The position numbers and the translations under genes were made by a program. A model generated the notes under the pieces. That model worked only from the letters and a program-made list of their open reading frames with translations. It searched no databases and was not told the origin of the DNA. This document shows positions 36,753 through 45,679 of a DNA stretch of 64,000 nt, piece after piece. Origin of the DNA: Spirochaetaceae bacterium (GTDB lineage: Bacteria; Spirochaetota; Leptospiria; Leptospirales; Leptonemataceae); NCBI GenBank assembly GCA_002729885.1, contig PBUB01000021.1:162451-226450 (forward strand). The letters are read 5' to 3'. Each line of letters opens with the position of its first letter. The stretch's first letter is position 1.

Positions 36753-38690
36753 ATGGGCTCAACATTTGGTGGATTTGAAATAGCGAAACGTGGATTGAAT
36801 GTGCATCAAACAGCTATTCAAACCACAGGGCATAACATCTCTAACGCAGATAATGAAAACTATTCCAGACAGAGAGTAAATCTGGAAAGCATGGATCCAC
36901 TCTATGCCCCTGCGCTGAACCGTGCGAATGTAAAAGGCCAGCAGGGTCAGGGTGTCCAGATCGCATCTATCGAGCGAATCCGAAATACATTCTACGATGA
37001 TCAAATCGCCGATGCCAACAACGTAAAGAATTACTGGGGCGCCTCCTCCGATTATCTTCAGCAGATTGAACGAATCTTCAACGAGCCTTCTGACAATTCA
37101 CTGCGAACTCTGGGCGACAATTTCTGGCAGAGCTGGCAGGAGCTTTCCACTTATCCTTCGGACCGGGCTCACCGGGAAGTAGTACTGGAACGTGGAAATG
37201 CTCTGACCACCCGGATGTCAGACATTTACAATAAACTTACCGATCTTCGACATCGGGCGGACCGGGAAATCATAGCAGACGTTCGCACCATCAACTCGCT
37301 GGCGTCAGATATCCGTGATCTAAATGAACGCATCCTGAAGTTACAGGCACTGGGCGACCAGCCAAACGACCTGATGGACCGGCGAGATGCAGCCATTGAA
37401 AAGCTATCTGGCATTGCTAATATTCGCATTGGTCGCGGAGACAAGGATGAGCTGATTGTATTTATCGGTGAGCAGGCCCTGGTGCAGGGCGAAATCCAGC
37501 GAAAGCTGAAAACCGAGCCGGATGCGAAGAATGATGGAATGGCCAAAATCCTGTGGGAGCACAATGACAGGGAGCTGATTCTAAGTGGCGGTCATCTATT
37601 CGGACTCAAGAAGATGCGAGATGAGGCTATTGTTGAACGAATCAACAATGTAGATGAATTCGCACTGAATATTGCGGATGTGGTGAATGAGATCCATAAA
37701 GATGGATTTGGACTCAACGGTGAGACGAACAAAAATTTCTTCGACGTTCGAAACCTGAGCGGCAATTCTCGAGGAATCTACGATCTGGGACCCCAGGCAG
37801 CTAACTATGACCTGAACCAGGACGGTACCGCAGAAGTTACTGCCATTTTCAGAGTAAGTGGAGCCAACACTGTGGATCCTTCCAAGCCGGTGGGGGTCGA
37901 TGGTACTTTGACCTTCTATCGCAACGACGGAAACAACACTCCGGTCCTCGTAGATTATTCCGCAGACGACACACTGAATTCAATTATCAAGCGAATCAAT
38001 GATCAGGATGCAGGTGTTGTAGCCTACATGACTCATGACAACCAGCTGGCCCTGAAAGGCACCACCGCCGAGGACGATCGTCGCACAAATTTTATGATTC
38101 GCCACCTGGAGGACTCCGGAGAGCTTCTGGCGGGTTATACCGGCATTCTAAATGCATCCGGTCCTCAGGGCGCTTTCGATTTTCGCCGAATCGATGAGAT
38201 TTCCAAGCTCAGGGCACCACTCCAAGATATAACGCTGACACCCATCTATCATCCGTCCGCCTACGTAAAGGTATCCGAGGAGATCCTTCGAGATCCGGCC
38301 TCACTGGCTGCGGCCCGGGGAAAAGATGTGGGAGGAACGGGCGATTACAATCAGTCCAATGGCTCCGCAGATGGAAGTAATGCACTGTTGATCGCAGAAT
38401 CCCTGAAGCAGGGCAAAAACATGATCGGTCATGCAGAAAATGCAGAAGAATTCTACAACGGGGTAATTTCGAAACTGGGAACAGAGAGTAGAACGGCCGA
38501 AGATGCCATTCAGCGACATGAAGATAACCTGCTATCTCTGCGAAATCTGAGACAGAGTGTAATGGGGGTGAGCCTGGATGAAGAAATGTCCAATATGGTT
38601 CAGTTCCAGCATTCCTACAATGCCGCGGCCAATATTCTGAACAGCATGGATCAGATGCTGGATGTAATTATCAATCGCCTGGGCGGCTAA
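36753..38690 (+). CDS. flgK: flagellar hook-associated protein FlgK
   Basis: 645 residues. The N-terminus (FGGFEIAKRGLNVHQTAIQT, GHNISNADNENYSRQRV) and the C-terminus (LDEEMSNMVQFQHSYNAAAN, ILNSMDQMLDVIINRLG) are the conserved D0 helices of FlgK. The central part is variable. It forms the hook-filament junction of the periplasmic flagellum. AAGGAGG precedes the start at good spacing. flgL, fliW and csrA follow on the same strand. Confidence 0.96.
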   Translation: MGSTFGGFEIAKRGLNVHQTAIQTTGHNISNADNENYSRQRVNLESMDPLYAPALNRANVKGQQGQGVQIASIERIRNTFYDDQIADANNVKNYWGASSDYLQQIERIFNEPSDNSLRTLGDNFWQSWQELSTYPSDRAHREVVLERGNALTTRMSDIYNKLTDLRHRADREIIADVRTINSLASDIRDLNERILKLQALGDQPNDLMDRRDAAIEKLSGIANIRIGRGDKDELIVFIGEQALVQGEIQRKLKTEPDAKNDGMAKILWEHNDRELILSGGHLFGLKKMRDEAIVERINNVDEFALNIADVVNEIHKDGFGLNGETNKNFFDVRNLSGNSRGIYDLGPQAANYDLNQDGTAEVTAIFRVSGANTVDPSKPVGVDGTLTFYRNDGNNTPVLVDYSADDTLNSIIKRINDQDAGVVAYMTHDNQLALKGTTAEDDRRTNFMIRHLEDSGELLAGYTGILNASGPQGAFDFRRIDEISKLRAPLQDITLTPIYHPSAYVKVSEEILRDPASLAAARGKDVGGTGDYNQSNGSADGSNALLIAESLKQGKNMIGHAENAEEFYNGVISKLGTESRTAEDAIQRHEDNLLSLRNLRQSVMGVSLDEEMSNMVQFQHSYNAAANILNSMDQMLDVIINRLGG

Positions 38691-38697
38691 TTTACGA

Positions 38698-38714
38698 GCC
38701 CTGAATTTCAGGGC
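38698..38714 (+). other. small hairpin between flgK and flgL
   Basis: GCCCTGAA (38698-38705) and TTCAGGGC (38707-38714) form a near-continuous palindrome just after the flgK stop. No T-run follows. It could reduce read-through or stabilise the flgK message. Confidence 0.35.
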
Positions 38715-38852
38715 CAGGGGATAGTTCAGAGAGGTAAATGAAGTCCTGGACTGAATTAAACGTGAAGATTCGAAGAATAGACAGGTCACCGAATCAGTGA
38801 AAACAAAAGGCGATTGAAACGGAATTTTTCATAGGGAATGGAGATCTAGATT

Positions 38853-40121
38853 ATGATGCGAACTACAGGAATCATGCAAAACAATTCTCTGGTTCGAAAC
38901 CTTGAGCGTCACAAGTATGAAATGGACAAGGTTCAGAATCAACTTGCTACCGGGCAGAGAATCAGCCGACCCGGTGACGATCCTTCTGCAGCCACCAATC
39001 AGATGTACTATCGCAGCCGGGTAAATGAACTGGAGCAATTTGCCCAGAACATTGAAGCAGGTATGGGAAGACTCAATCATATGGATGGCGAGCTAAGCCG
39101 GGTCACTGAAATCATACATCGAGTACGACAACTGGCGGTGCAGGCTTCCAACGGTATCTATCAAGGGGATAGCGGCTTCGAACTCAAAAATGCAATAGCC
39201 AAAGAAATCGATCAGCATCTTCGGGCATTGATTGATATTGCCAACGGTCGCGATGCTACAGGAAGACCGCTTTTTGGTGGCCATGAAGTGGATCGTCCTC
39301 CCTTTGAGCCCATCCTGAGCAGCATTCGCGGGCTCCAGGGCATTGAGCTGGACAATCAGATTGTTGGAGTGGAATATCGCGGCGATAACGGCAAAAGACT
39401 TACCGAAGTAGAACGCAGCCAGTACATCGATGTTAACCTTCCCGGTAATCAGGCATTCTGGGGCACCAATATGACCGTAACCGGGGCTGTGGACAATTCC
39501 GGGTACGTAAGCACCACAGATCAGGCCTTTCGCATTGATGGCGTAGAAGTCCGGGTCGCGGCTGGAGACACCATCGACGACATCATCGACAAGATAAACC
39601 AGGCCGGCATCGAAGTAAAGGCCTCCAAGATTGGTCAGGACTATATTAGCCTGAGCAGCACGGAACCGCATCAGATCTGGCTGGAAGATATGGAAGGAAG
39701 CACGGTTCTAAGAGATATTGGACTGGTTAGCTCGGACAAGTCGGAGCCACCCAACAACTTTGCAGAAACGGCACGAGTGAATGGCCGATCCATCTTCGAT
39801 GTATTGATCAAATTCCGAGATGACCTGATTGCGGGCGATCAACTGGAAATCTCCGGACGGGATCTGGGAAACCTGGATTCTGCTCTGGAAAATGTTCTTC
39901 GATTCCGGGCCGAGGTAGGCGCCAAGCAGAATAGAATGGAAGAGCATACCAAGCGAGTGGCCTGGGATAAGACCTACATGACAGAACTTCTGGCGGAGTC
40001 GGAAGGGATTGACGTGGCGGAATCCATCATGAATTTGAAATGGCTGGAATCCGTGCACCAGTATGCTCTGAACGTCGGAGCGCGTGTTATCAAGCCCACG
40101 CTGGTAGACTTCATCCGATAA
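38853..40121 (+). CDS. flgL: flagellar hook-associated protein FlgL
   Basis: 422 residues. N-terminal TTGIMQNNSLVRNLERHKYE, NQLATGQRISRPGDDPSAAT and a C-terminal helix (GIDVAESIMNLKWLESVHQY, ALNVGARVIKPTLVDFIR) match flagellin-like FlgL. The length is larger than the enteric protein (about 317), with an inserted central domain at about residues 150-310. Second hook-filament junction protein. Start is ATG at 38853 or 38856. Confidence 0.95.
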   Translation: MMRTTGIMQNNSLVRNLERHKYEMDKVQNQLATGQRISRPGDDPSAATNQMYYRSRVNELEQFAQNIEAGMGRLNHMDGELSRVTEIIHRVRQLAVQASNGIYQGDSGFELKNAIAKEIDQHLRALIDIANGRDATGRPLFGGHEVDRPPFEPILSSIRGLQGIELDNQIVGVEYRGDNGKRLTEVERSQYIDVNLPGNQAFWGTNMTVTGAVDNSGYVSTTDQAFRIDGVEVRVAAGDTIDDIIDKINQAGIEVKASKIGQDYISLSSTEPHQIWLEDMEGSTVLRDIGLVSSDKSEPPNNFAETARVNGRSIFDVLIKFRDDLIAGDQLEISGRDLGNLDSALENVLRFRAEVGAKQNRMEEHTKRVAWDKTYMTELLAESEGIDVAESIMNLKWLESVHQYALNVGARVIKPTLVDFIR

Positions 40122-40125
40122 CTAT

Positions 40126-40563
40126 ATGCCGCAGCTAGAAACAAAGCCATTTGGCTCAATCGAAGTAAGCGAAGATAGCATTCTGGAATTTCCAGAAGGT
40201 ATTCTGGGTTTCGAAGATTACAGGAATTTTGCCATTCTGGAAGAAAAGGAAGGACCGTTTCACTGGCTACAGAGCGCCGATGAATCGGGACTGGCATTTA
40301 TTATCCTTCGTCCACAATTGATCCTGAAGGATTACGAACCTGCTGTGCTTCCCATGGAGCTGCAATCGCTACAGGTGGATAATGTTACCGAATGCGAAGT
40401 CTATTTGATCGTTACGATTCCCGGGGATCATCCAGAAAAAATGACCGCAAACCTGCAGGGTCCCATACTGGTGAATCGTAACATTCGACAGGCCAGACAG
40501 GTCATTTCGATGAATGAAAGCCATCTGGTAAGGGTTCCCATTCTGGAGCTCCTGGAGGCCTGA
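40126..40563 (+). CDS. fliW: flagellar assembly factor FliW
   Basis: 145 residues, full length. The signatures [40 protein letters not shown] and [20 protein letters not shown] are those of FliW. FliW binds CsrA and flagellin and so couples flagellin level to CsrA repression. It begins 4 bases after flgL and ends one base before the csrA start. Confidence 0.95.
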   Translation: MPQLETKPFGSIEVSEDSILEFPEGILGFEDYRNFAILEEKEGPFHWLQSADESGLAFIILRPQLILKDYEPAVLPMELQSLQVDNVTECEVYLIVTIPGDHPEKMTANLQGPILVNRNIRQARQVISMNESHLVRVPILELLEA

Positions 40564-40564
40564 T

Positions 40565-40828
40565 TTGCTTGTACTTGCTCGAAAAATCAATGAATCCATA
40601 ATGATCGGCGATGATATAGAAATCGTCGTGGTGGATATAAAAGGTGATCAGGTGAAGCTGGGCATTCGAGCTCCGCGAAACGTGGCCATTCATCGAACAG
40701 AGATCTACCAGGAAATCCAGGATCAAAATAAAGAGGCTGCGCAGTCCGTTTCACCTGATAAATTGCGGGATCTACAGAAACTTCTGGGCAAAGAGAAAAA
40801 GAAAGACGAAGAGAATCCTTCCTCCTGA
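40565..40828 (+). CDS. csrA: carbon storage/flagellin translation regulator CsrA
   Basis: 87 residues. [40 protein letters not shown] are the CsrA RNA-binding strands. The C-terminal 35 residues are a charged extension. The start is TTG at 40565, one base after the fliW stop, which suggests coupled and weak translation. CsrA represses target mRNAs carrying GGA motifs and is antagonised by FliW. Confidence 0.95.
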   Translation: MLVLARKINESIMIGDDIEIVVVDIKGDQVKLGIRAPRNVAIHRTEIYQEIQDQNKEAAQSVSPDKLRDLQKLLGKEKKKDEENPSS

Positions 40829-40843
40829 ACAATCCTCTCAGCC

Positions 40844-41230
40844 ATGCAGCCCTCACCGATGAAAGCTTCATTAGCCACTGCATTCCTGCTTTCCATCCTG
40901 CTCATTGACCCCGGCAACGAAATCGCCGGTGCACCATATCCGCCCGGTATTAGCGAATTCGATCTCCGAATAACCAATCGAAGGTTTGTATCCCACATTC
41001 TCTTCGAAGTCATTGGAAACCAAAACGCAATCACCATCCTGCTTACCCACGGCCCGAATTACAATGCATTCAAAGATGTACCCCACTCCATCCATTTTTT
41101 CTGCGGAGATTCTACACAATGCTTGCAGTTGTCCTATCGAATTGACAGACACCTAAGAAGCGGGTACAATCTGGGACTACAGCTTCAGGGATCCCGCATT
41201 ACCCGATTGGAGTTTCTTGGGCCGCAATGA
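40844..41230 (+). CDS. hypothetical exported protein, 123-128 residues
   Basis: A signal-like hydrophobic N-terminus (MKASLATAFLLSILLIDPG) if translation starts at the internal ATG at 40859. The mature part of about 100 residues has two Cys (FFCGDSTQC) likely to form a disulfide and beta-strand-like segments. No family recognised. It follows csrA by 15 bases and overlaps the phosphatase gene as ATGA, so it is co-transcribed. Confidence 0.65.
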   Translation: MQPSPMKASLATAFLLSILLIDPGNEIAGAPYPPGISEFDLRITNRRFVSHILFEVIGNQNAITILLTHGPNYNAFKDVPHSIHFFCGDSTQCLQLSYRIDRHLRSGYNLGLQLQGSRITRLEFLGPQ

Positions 41231-42552
41231 GTTCTGCGAATCGAACAGATCAATTCTTAACAACGCTGAAATACCTGGTTCGAGCTGTACCGGTCCAGTA
41301 TGAGCCTTTGTTCAGACGATTTGAAAAAAATCTCGAGCGTCTTGTAGCCATACTGACTGGACCACTTCTATTTTTCTCCGCCCTGTATTTCGCTCACATT
41401 AGTGGCCATCCCTGGCCGGTATCCATTGCTGTCAGTGCGGGAACCACCATACCCTGCTGGTTATTATTCTTCGTAAAAGTTCCCCATCGATGGCAATCCT
41501 GGTACTATAATGGAGGACATGCGATAACTCTGATCCTTCTTACGACTGCCTATTACTACTTTGATCTGCAAAACAATTCCACGGCCGGTCCCATACTTCT
41601 ATTCTGTCTTCTACTATTATTTCAAATCATTCGTCCTGGAAGATTCAAGGCTCTGCCCGTAACCGGTTTAATTGTAATTTTTTCTGTCTGCACGTTTCTG
41701 CAGCCCACATTTATTAGCAAAGAGCAAGCGGTACTTTTGCTATTTCTGTCTGCGATTGTATTTCTTTTGCACGTATTTGTTAACTATCTGATCATTAGAT
41801 TCGTTGAGCTGGAACAGCACAGGATTCGGGAAGGCAATGAGCTGGATCTGGCAAGGAGAGTTCACGAAAGTCTCTTTCCTACTTTCTCCGGTAATGAGCG
41901 AATTAAGATACATAAGTATCATCTACCAGAAAATCAGATTGGTGGGGATTTTTACGATCTGGTATTTCTCCGGGAAGGTAACCTGGGAATCTTTCTAAGC
42001 GATATTAGCGGCCACGGTATTTCCAGCGCCATGATGTCCACTGCAATGAAAGTGGTGCTCAGTCGGATTCCCTATCGAAATCGTCTTTCGCCTGCGGCAC
42101 TGTTGACTGCCCTGGATAAAACTATGGCTGAATCCTACGAAAGCCATCATGCCACCGGTGTTTATATCTTCTTCGATTTCCTGAAATCCAACGTACTTCT
42201 TGCGAATGCGGGTCATCCTCCGGTTTTGATGGCAAAGAAAGGAGAAGAGTTCCAGGAGATAGAAACATCCGGAAGTTTAATGGGAATGGGCATACGAGAG
42301 CCCACTGCAGAAGAAGTCCAAAAGGATATGAATACCGGGGATCGTTACCTTCTCTATACCGATGGGCTTCTGGAATACGAGACTACCAACGGAACGATCA
42401 CGTTTATCGATGATCTGGCAGCCATGCTGGTTCCGATGGCCCACCAGGACTCGGAAACTCTGCTTACAAATCTAATACATGAAGTTCGCCGCAGACCCGA
42501 TTTCCTGAGATTCAGGGATGATGTCCTGGTGCTTGTGGCCGAAATTCAATAG
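41227..42552 (+). CDS. membrane-bound SpoIIE/RsbU-type PP2C serine phosphatase
   Basis: 441 residues: about six membrane helices in the first 195 residues, a short linker helix, then a SpoIIE phosphatase domain. Metal-binding motifs are intact: GGDFYD, FLSDISGHG, ATGVYIFFDF, LLYTDGLLE and FRDDVLVL. It should dephosphorylate an anti-sigma-factor antagonist in a partner-switching pathway. It is co-operonic with csrA/fliW, suggesting a link to motility or envelope-stress control (inference). Confidence 0.88.
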   Translation: MSSANRTDQFLTTLKYLVRAVPVQYEPLFRRFEKNLERLVAILTGPLLFFSALYFAHISGHPWPVSIAVSAGTTIPCWLLFFVKVPHRWQSWYYNGGHAITLILLTTAYYYFDLQNNSTAGPILLFCLLLLFQIIRPGRFKALPVTGLIVIFSVCTFLQPTFISKEQAVLLLFLSAIVFLLHVFVNYLIIRFVELEQHRIREGNELDLARRVHESLFPTFSGNERIKIHKYHLPENQIGGDFYDLVFLREGNLGIFLSDISGHGISSAMMSTAMKVVLSRIPYRNRLSPAALLTALDKTMAESYESHHATGVYIFFDFLKSNVLLANAGHPPVLMAKKGEEFQEIETSGSLMGMGIREPTAEEVQKDMNTGDRYLLYTDGLLEYETTNGTITFIDDLAAMLVPMAHQDSETLLTNLIHEVRRRPDFLRFRDDVLVLVAEIQ

Positions 42553-42553
42553 T

Positions 42554-42982
42554 TCATTCACTGGCCGGCGGGAGCACTTTGCAGCTGCCCCTGGAAATTA
42601 GCTTCCCCTTTTGATTGGTCCAGGTGATCTTCATTTCCACTGCTTTCAATCTATCCAGCTTTTTAGATACCTCCACTTCACAGGTAATTGTATCTCCTGG
42701 GTACACTACATCCCTGTATTTCTGACTTACTTCCAGGGCTACGGTACCCAGGCCAGGCAGCTTCATTCCCAGTACCGGGGCCAGAAGGGATCCAGCCAGC
42801 CCTCCATGAGCAATCCTGGACTTGAAGGGAGTGGTTTTCGCATATTCCTCATCAACATGCACTGGATTGAAATCTCCACTGATGCCAGCATAAAGATAGA
42901 TATCCGTTTCAGTAATGGTCTTGGTGAAAGAAGCCCTGTCACCAATTTGAATTTCTTCAAAAGTCTTGCCTTTTTGATACAC
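42554..42982 (-). CDS. MaoC-like (R)-specific enoyl-CoA hydratase
   Basis: 142 residues. The hydratase-2 motif YAGISGDFNPVHVDEEYAKT contains catalytic Asp and His, followed by IAHGGLAGSLLAPVLG. It probably hydrates trans-2-enoyl-CoA to (R)-3-hydroxyacyl-CoA (PhaJ-like). The start is GTG at 42982 with AGGAGG five bases upstream. It is convergent with the phosphatase gene, one base apart. Confidence 0.88.
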   Translation of the reverse strand: MYQKGKTFEEIQIGDRASFTKTITETDIYLYAGISGDFNPVHVDEEYAKTTPFKSRIAHGGLAGSLLAPVLGMKLPGLGTVALEVSQKYRDVVYPGDTITCEVEVSKKLDRLKAVEMKITWTNQKGKLISRGSCKVLPPASE

Positions 42983-43000
42983 TGATGCCTCCTGTATTCA

Positions 43001-43525
43001 ATGGAACGCCTGCATATTATTTTTCTGCGGCATTTGATTTCCGGTCTATTTATTTTGGCTCTGCCTTTCGTAGTAATTATTTCCCGGGGACTGCGAGACT
43101 ATTCCGATCTTTTTGCCTTCTTGATTCGCCAGGCTCCAGTAATAGCGATCTGGATCCTGGCCATCCTGTTTACCGCTATTCTGGGCATTCGAAATGCTAG
43201 AAATCGAATCTGGGATGGAGTGGCGCGCAGATATCTGGAAATGGATCAAACAACTCTGGATTTGCATGCGGAGCGAAGACTTCTGCTTCGCCTGTTTCTG
43301 AAATGGGGACGTTGCTTTCGCTGCCTTGCATTCTGGTATGGCGGCTTTATTTCGATTCTTTGCTGGGTATTCGCAATCTATGAATGGTCTCTTGCAGCCA
43401 GCACCATTCTAATACTCTATTTCTTCATTGTCGGGGCCTCGCTTTCGGCGGCCTTCTCCGCACTCTATCTTCTATTTACCTACACAAAACACAGAGAAGA
43501 TACGTCCCAGGATTTCTTCGGTTGA
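43001..43525 (+). CDS. hypothetical membrane protein, 174 residues
   Basis: Four hydrophobic helices (about 8-28, 45-62, 112-128, 135-160) with a basic cytoplasmic loop rich in Arg between helices two and three. No family recognised. It is divergent from the hydratase gene with a gap of only 18 bases, and its last 54 bases overlap the 3' end of mnmE on the opposite strand. Confidence 0.6.
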   Translation: MERLHIIFLRHLISGLFILALPFVVIISRGLRDYSDLFAFLIRQAPVIAIWILAILFTAILGIRNARNRIWDGVARRYLEMDQTTLDLHAERRLLLRLFLKWGRCFRCLAFWYGGFISILCWVFAIYEWSLAASTILILYFFIVGASLSAAFSALYLLFTYTKHREDTSQDFFG

Positions 43526-44977
43526 AATATTTCCCGTTAGTTCTCCGCAATGATGCAGGGCTGTATCCAGCTCCATTGCGCAGATTTCCGCCGGTGCATC
43601 TTCATCCCAGAGCTGGAGTAATTTGACCAGAGCTCCATCCATCTGCTGAAAATGATATCTGTGTCGCTCCTCCAGATAAAATGGATCCACAGACTCCGTC
43701 TCATCTTTCAAGAACTGGGACAACGCAGTTCTGAGCTCGTCCAGACCCTGGCCAGATTTGCAGGATAGAGGATAGATTCGATCTGCTGCTCGCATGGATA
43801 ATTGCTCTCTCCAGGCTTTTATACGGGAATCATCCGCTAAATCTATCTTATTCAGTATGTGCCATACCGGTCTCTGCGGAAAAGCAGGCTCGGGATATGG
43901 CTCCCGATTTAGATCGCAAACATGAAAGATGATAAGACTTTTTTCCATCTGTTGCTGCGATCGCTTCACTCCTTCCTTTTCTACAAGATCTTCGGATTCG
44001 CGCAGGCCAGCGGTGTCCACAAAGCGCACCGGAAGGCCACCCAGCTCAATCTCTTCACTTACAAAATCTCTGGTGGTACCTTCGATTTCGCTTACAATGC
44101 TTCTTTCCCAGCCAAGTATTTTGTTTAACAATGAGGATTTGCCGGCATTGGGAATACCGGATAGAGCGACCTGCAGACCATCACTCAATCTGGCTGCACT
44201 ACGGGAACGCTCCAGGATTTCGGATATGCTACTGCGAAGGTCCTGGACCCTTTTGATTGTCTGCTCTCTGGTCTCGAAGGTTAAATCTTCGGTGGAAAAA
44301 TCCACTTCCGCTTCTGTCTCTGCTTTTAGATGTATCAACGCGGAACGAAATCGAGATATCATCCTCGTCAGTTCTCCATCATATAGCTTGCGGCTAGCAT
44401 GGAGTTCAAAGACAGATCTTGCATCGATGATGCTTCGCACACCCTCGGCTTTCAGTAGATCCAGTTTTCCGTTTTGAAAGGCTCTTCTAGTAAATTCTCC
44501 CGGATGAGCGGGTCGAATTCCCAGAGAATCACATGTAGAAAGAATAAAATGCCGGGCGATTACCGGATTGCCGTGTAAAGAAACCTCCAGTACATCTTCG
44601 CCCGTATAGGAACCAGGAGACTCAAAGAACGTAAACAATCCATCGTCCAGAATTGCGGGCTCCGCAGATGAACTCGCTGACTCCTCTGCCACAAGATCTT
44701 GCAACCGGTTGACCGATGCATCGGACTCCACTGCTGCCGAAGACCTGGTATTTTCAGTTCGGGTAAGCGGAGTTTCCAGAACAAAACAGCGGTAAGCTTT
44801 TCCGGATTGCAACGAATCGGAAGCAGAGTCAGATATCAAATGCCGGGCATAGGCGCGTTTTTTCGCATCCAGAAAAAAGGCCTCTATTACCTTGCGGCAA
44901 AGAGGCCCGGAGAAGCGAATTAGAGCGATGGCTCCCCTGCCGGGAGCACTTGATAAAGCTACGATTGTATCTTCGAT
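43472..44977 (-). CDS. mnmE: tRNA modification GTPase MnmE, apparent AUC start
   Basis: 501 residues. N-terminal [20 protein letters not shown] matches the MnmE start (DTIVA...PGRG), and the G domain has [25 protein letters not shown]; the C-terminal catalytic motif is FCVGK. With MnmG it modifies U34 of tRNAs. No ATG, GTG or TTG exists in frame between the conserved N-terminus and the jag stop; the codon at the expected place is ATC (44977-44975), overlapping the jag stop as TAATC, with AAGGAG seven bases upstream. About 55 extra residues interrupt the N-terminal domain before [11 protein letters not shown]. Confidence 0.93.
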   Translation of the reverse strand: MEDTIVALSSAPGRGAIALIRFSGPLCRKVIEAFFLDAKKRAYARHLISDSASDSLQSGKAYRCFVLETPLTRTENTRSSAAVESDASVNRLQDLVAEESASSSAEPAILDDGLFTFFESPGSYTGEDVLEVSLHGNPVIARHFILSTCDSLGIRPAHPGEFTRRAFQNGKLDLLKAEGVRSIIDARSVFELHASRKLYDGELTRMISRFRSALIHLKAETEAEVDFSTEDLTFETREQTIKRVQDLRSSISEILERSRSAARLSDGLQVALSGIPNAGKSSLLNKILGWERSIVSEIEGTTRDFVSEEIELGGLPVRFVDTAGLRESEDLVEKEGVKRSQQQMEKSLIIFHVCDLNREPYPEPAFPQRPVWHILNKIDLADDSRIKAWREQLSMRAADRIYPLSCKSGQGLDELRTALSQFLKDETESVDPFYLEERHRYHFQQMDGALVKLLQLWDEDAPAEICAMELDTALHHCGELTGNISTEEILGRIFSVFCVGK

Positions 44978-45657
44978 TACTCTTCTCCTTCGTCCTCGTA
45001 ATACTCTTCCTCGTAGTATTCCTCTTCGCCTTCTTCTCGAAGGATGACCACTCGGACACGCTTATAAAGTCCGTTTCCTTCAGAGCGAGTCGTAACTCTG
45101 GAATCTTCCTCCAGCGTCAAATGCACAATCCGTCTTTCGTAAGGATTCATGCTTTCCAGAAGCACGGAACGTCCGGATTTTGCCACTCGATCGGCTACCG
45201 ATTTGGCCAGCTTGTTCAGTTTCTTCTTGCGACGCTCGCGATATCTAGCTACATCCACCAGGATTCGCTTCTTGCTTTTCAGTTCCGGAGTTACCAGGAG
45301 ATTGAGCAGAAACTGGAGAGCATCCAGAGTTTTCCCCTGACGCCCAATCAAAATGCCCGAATCCTCGGAATCGATGTGAGCGATATAGTTTTCTTCTGTA
45401 TCTTCAAAATCCTCGATGTCTGCATCGATTCCCATCTTATGAATCAATGTTAAGAGCACCCCTTTTATCAGGGCTTCATCGCCTGGCTCACCTCTGGTTT
45501 TAACCCTTACTACCACAGGCTTGCGAGCCATCATTCCGAACAGGCCGGCTCCCTCGGTTTCAAAATCCAGCTCTTCCTCTGGAATTCCCAGAATTTCGGA
45601 TGCTTTCTTCTGAGCATCCGACTTGTTCTTGGACTCTATTTCTAGAATGTAATTCAT
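44977..45657 (-). CDS. jag: RNA-binding protein Jag/KhpB
   Basis: 226 residues. Jag_N domain ([20 protein letters not shown]), KH domain with [16 protein letters not shown], and R3H domain with [16 protein letters not shown]. The tail is a run of Glu and Tyr. The order yidC-jag-mnmE is the usual one. It binds RNA with KhpA in many bacteria. Its stop overlaps the inferred mnmE start by one base. Confidence 0.94.
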   Translation of the reverse strand: MNYILEIESKNKSDAQKKASEILGIPEEELDFETEGAGLFGMMARKPVVVRVKTRGEPGDEALIKGVLLTLIHKMGIDADIEDFEDTEENYIAHIDSEDSGILIGRQGKTLDALQFLLNLLVTPELKSKKRILVDVARYRERRKKKLNKLAKSVADRVAKSGRSVLLESMNPYERRIVHLTLEEDSRVTTRSEGNGLYKRVRVVILREEGEEEYYEEEYYEDEGEE

Positions 45658-45679
45658 CCCTGTACCCTATTAAATGATT

